From: Rhodobacterales bacterium
GTDB lineage: Bacteria; Pseudomonadota; Alphaproteobacteria; Rhodobacterales; Rhodobacteraceae
DNA length: 64,000 nt
NCBI GenBank assembly: GCA_003249215.1
Contig: QKJR01000021.1
Coordinates: forward strand, 1-64,000
Reading direction: 5' to 3'
The translations under genes and the position numbers were made by a program. Of the stretch, positions 61,660 through 64,000 are shown piece by piece (positions within the stretch are counted from its first letter, which is position 1; each line of letters opens with the position of its first letter). The notes beneath the pieces were generated by a model. That model was not told where the DNA came from. It saw only the letters and a program-made list of their open reading frames with translations, and searched no databases.

Positions 61660-62002
61660 TCTTCGACGCGTCGCGGCCTCGCGCGGCGCTGCGTCGTTCT
61701 GTCGCAGGGTCCGGTGCGAGGGCGAATCAGCGCATCGAAGCGATTCGCTTTGCTGACTGCGGGGTAAGGAATCCCCGACCAGGGGCAACCGAGCATCGCG
61801 CGAGTCACCGCGCGGGTGGGTTCGGGGCTGGTAGGGAATTCCCGACCTCGCGAAACGACAAGGTTAAAAAAGCGTTTAGTTTCAATGAACGCGTGATTGT
61901 TTCCATTTTGGATAGTTGACGCTCGGGCAGGCTGCGCCTCAGGCTTTCGCCGTCGGGAAGGGGCGCGTGCCAGCGTGCCTTGGATCTACTGGGGGACATG
62001 TT
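61660..62002. other. 343-bp region upstream of the giant repeat protein
   Basis: No gene. It contains a possible hairpin around 61728-61752 (CGAAGCG/CGCTTTG), a pair of near-identical 18-bp dyads (61763-61780 and 61830-61847) and an AT-rich tract at 61860-61915 that probably holds the promoter. Confidence 0.6.
61763..61847. repeat. two 18-bp dyad repeats, 67 bp apart
   Basis: GGTAAGGAATCCCCGACC (61763-61780) and GGTAGGGAATTCCCGACC (61830-61847) agree at 16 of 18 positions. The second is a palindrome apart from one base pair. They lie 156-240 bp upstream of the repeat protein gene and may bind a regulator. Confidence 0.6.
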
Positions 62003-64000
62003 ATGACGATTATCGCCGCCACCGGCGTCGTGAATATTTTCACGGCCGGGGATCAGGAAAGTGTTGTGTTGTCGCGTCTTGCCGGGGGTGGCTATGTCGC
62101 GATCTGGCAATCCTACGACCAGAATGGCAGCAACTTCGGCCTCGTGGGGCAGATGTTCAATGCCTATGGCGAGCGGATCGGCGACGAGTTCTTCGTAGAG
62201 ACGACGACGGCGGGATCGCAGAATTCCGCGACGGTGACCGGGCTCGAGGGCGGCGGTTTCGTGGTGAGCTGGCAAGACGCCCCCTCGGGCGATGTCTTCG
62301 CGCAGGTCTTCGACGCGGCGGGCGCCCCGGTCGGCACCGAAGTTCAGGTCAATACCGAGACCTATTCCACCCAGAACGAACCGACGCTGGTCGCCCTCGC
62401 CGATGGCGGCTTCACCGTGCTCTGGTCGAGCTACAACAACGAAACCAATAGCTACGACATCCGCGCGCAGCGCTATGACGCGAGCGGTGCCGCGGTCGAC
62501 GGCGAATATACCGCCAACACGACCACCGCAGGCACGCAATCGGCCTCGGATGCCGCCCCGCTTGGATCGGGCTATGTGGCCGTCTGGTCCTCGGCGGGCA
62601 CGATCATCGCGCAGCGCGTCGCCGCGGATGGCACGCTCTCGGGCGGTGAGATCACGGTCGGCACCTCGGTGCCCGGCAGCCAGAGCGATCCGCAGGTGAC
62701 CACGCTCGCCGGCGGGCGCTTCGTCGTGGTCTGGACCGCCTATGGTCCGGACGGCAGCGGCTACGGCGTGATGGCGCGGGTCTACGAGGCCAACGGCACC
62801 GCCATCGGCGCCGAATTCATCGTCAACGCCTCGACCCTGTCGACGCAGTTTCAGCCGAGCGTGACCGCAACGCCCGACGGCGGCTTCTTCGTCACCTGGT
62901 ACAGCGACCAGTTCGGGGGCAGCTACACCTACGACATCCTCGGGCGCAAATTCGACGCAAGCGGCGTGGCCGATCCCGAGGGCGAGATCCGGGTTTATGA
63001 CAGCGTGAGCTCGAATGTCGCCAATCCCGATGTGGTGGCGCTCGACAACGGGCTGATCATCGTGGCCTTCGATGGCGGTTCGAGTGATGGCGATGGCTCG
63101 GGGCGCGGGGTCACGCAGGTCGTGCTGATGGACGAGGCGGCGCCGGTGGCGCTGCCCGTCGCACCCCAGATCGAGGGGCTCTCGAGCATGCTGTCGGTCA
63201 GCGAGACCGAGCTGCAATCGGGCGGCGTGCTGCTCGATTCGGCGGTGGCGGTGTCGGATGCCGACAGCGCGGATTTCGCGGGCGGGCGGCTGGTGATCGG
63301 CCGGATCACCGCCGAGGGCGACGCGATCCCCTTCGGCCAGCAGATGCATGATGCGATCTCGATCCGCGATCAGGGCAACGGGCCGGGCCAGATCGGGGTG
63401 AGCGGCAGCGCGGTGAGCTTCGGCGGCGCGCTGATCGGCACGATCGTCTCGGACGGGACGGAGGGGGCCGATCTGGTGATCGCGCTGACCGCCGCGGCCG
63501 ATCCTGCGGCGGTTGAGGCGCTGATCGAGAACCTCGTCTACAGCGCGACGGACGACGATCCGGCGGCGCAGGTGCAGCTTGCGCTCCTGCTCGAGGACGG
63601 GGCGGGGGCGACCTCGGCGCCGCATGTGATCACCATCGACATCACGCCCGAGACGGATGCGCCGCAGCCGGTGCTGGCCGAGCCCGAACAGGTCAACACC
63701 ACGACCGAGAACGACCAGACCGCGCCGGATGTGGCGGCGTTGAGCGACGGCGGATGGGTTGCGGTCTGGCAATCCTACCTGCAGGACGGCTCGGGCTGGA
63801 GCATCCATGCGCAGCGCTACGATGCGACCGGCGCCCTCGTCGGGCCCGAGCTGCGGGTCAATACCACGATCGGCGGCAGCCAGACCGAACCGGCGGTCGC
63901 CGCGCTCTCGGGCGGCGGCTTCGTCGTCACCTGGTACGATCCCAATCATAGCGCGGCGGACGGTTTTGTCCGCGCGCAGCTCTACGACGCCACGGGCGTG
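62003..64000 (+). CDS. giant repeat-containing secreted/adhesin-like protein, partial (3' end outside window)
   Basis: The first 666 codons of a gene still open at the window end. The ATG at 62003 has GGGGGA upstream. There is no Sec signal peptide. About seven degenerate repeats of roughly 50 residues (pattern xxGGGFVVxWxSxxxDGSxYxIxAQRYDAxGxxVGxExxVNTxTxxxQxxPxVxxL) fill residues 20-385. A cadherin-like domain follows (about 395-560; VLLDSAVAVSDADSADFAGG), and then the repeats resume. Rhodobacteraceae proteins of this kind are usually large, calcium-binding and exported by type I secretion through a C-terminal signal, which lies outside the window. Confidence 0.87.
   Translation, partial: MTIIAATGVVNIFTAGDQESVVLSRLAGGGYVAIWQSYDQNGSNFGLVGQMFNAYGERIGDEFFVETTTAGSQNSATVTGLEGGGFVVSWQDAPSGDVFAQVFDAAGAPVGTEVQVNTETYSTQNEPTLVALADGGFTVLWSSYNNETNSYDIRAQRYDASGAAVDGEYTANTTTAGTQSASDAAPLGSGYVAVWSSAGTIIAQRVAADGTLSGGEITVGTSVPGSQSDPQVTTLAGGRFVVVWTAYGPDGSGYGVMARVYEANGTAIGAEFIVNASTLSTQFQPSVTATPDGGFFVTWYSDQFGGSYTYDILGRKFDASGVADPEGEIRVYDSVSSNVANPDVVALDNGLIIVAFDGGSSDGDGSGRGVTQVVLMDEAAPVALPVAPQIEGLSSMLSVSETELQSGGVLLDSAVAVSDADSADFAGGRLVIGRITAEGDAIPFGQQMHDAISIRDQGNGPGQIGVSGSAVSFGGALIGTIVSDGTEGADLVIALTAAADPAAVEALIENLVYSATDDDPAAQVQLALLLEDGAGATSAPHVITIDITPETDAPQPVLAEPEQVNTTTENDQTAPDVAALSDGGWVAVWQSYLQDGSGWSIHAQRYDATGALVGPELRVNTTIGGSQTEPAVAALSGGGFVVTWYDPNHSAADGFVRAQLYDATGV

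Noticed and set aside
61728-61752. Intrinsic terminator of the demethylase-like gene
   Set aside because: The stem is imperfect and no T-tract follows, so it is only mentioned as a possible hairpin.

Overview
The window is high-GC, densely packed DNA from an alphaproteobacterium, most likely a Rhodobacter-clade member of the Rhodobacteraceae/Paracoccaceae. The main evidence is an RpoE-ChrR pair whose zinc and cupin ligands match Rhodobacter sphaeroides ChrR, an iron-sulfur bacterial cryptochrome/photolyase (CryB type), many TRAP and peptide-type ABC transporters, and long runs of ATGA/GTGA start-stop overlaps. No rRNA, CRISPR array, prophage or intact insertion sequence was found; there is one tRNA gene.

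Layout. 1-6851 (minus strand): a housekeeping operon of a SPOR lipoprotein, a D,D-carboxypeptidase, tmk, holB, tatD, an MBL hydrolase and an AEC permease, followed by a GFA-family gene cut by the window edge. 7061-7150: tRNA-Ser(UGA). 7538-9822: a DUF4394 protein divergent from an ECF sigma factor/RskA-type anti-sigma pair. 10505-20286: a LysR regulator and alpha/beta hydrolase divergent from a complete peptide-type ABC importer that continues into an N-formylglutamate-amidohydrolase-like enzyme and a D-2-hydroxyacid dehydrogenase-like flavoprotein. 20492-29054: a GlxA-type AraC regulator divergent from a trimethylamine-dehydrogenase-family flavoprotein and a second peptide-type ABC importer.

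29257-40267 is a photo-oxidative stress island: glutathione peroxidase, CryB photolyase, a hidden 54-residue DUF2256 gene, SDRs, fasciclin, a TspO-like protein, the FAD-oxidoreductase/DUF1365/cyclopropane-synthase-like lipid operon, rpoE-chrR, DUF2177 and folE. The rpoE operon and the divergent lipid operon share a TGATCC-N18-TA promoter pattern. Weaker matches with the same 18-base spacing precede the gpx-cryB operon and the fasciclin gene, which suggests one local singlet-oxygen regulon.

40927-47621 is a catabolic operon (M81 peptidase, TRAP transporter, RpiR regulator, class III aminotransferase). 47907-52449 holds a TetR/MFS divergent pair and a PQQ-dependent membrane dehydrogenase. 52657-56187 encodes a probable sodium-pumping acyl-CoA decarboxylase in the gene order alpha, delta, biotin carrier, beta. 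56550-61659 holds an OafA-like acyltransferase and a TetR regulator divergent from an N-methylproline-demethylase-like flavoprotein. 62003 to the window end is the start of a very large repeat protein. Short remnants of a RelE-type toxin gene and an IS6-type transposase mark older insertions. Homology statements come from recognised motifs and remembered family sequences; no database search was run.
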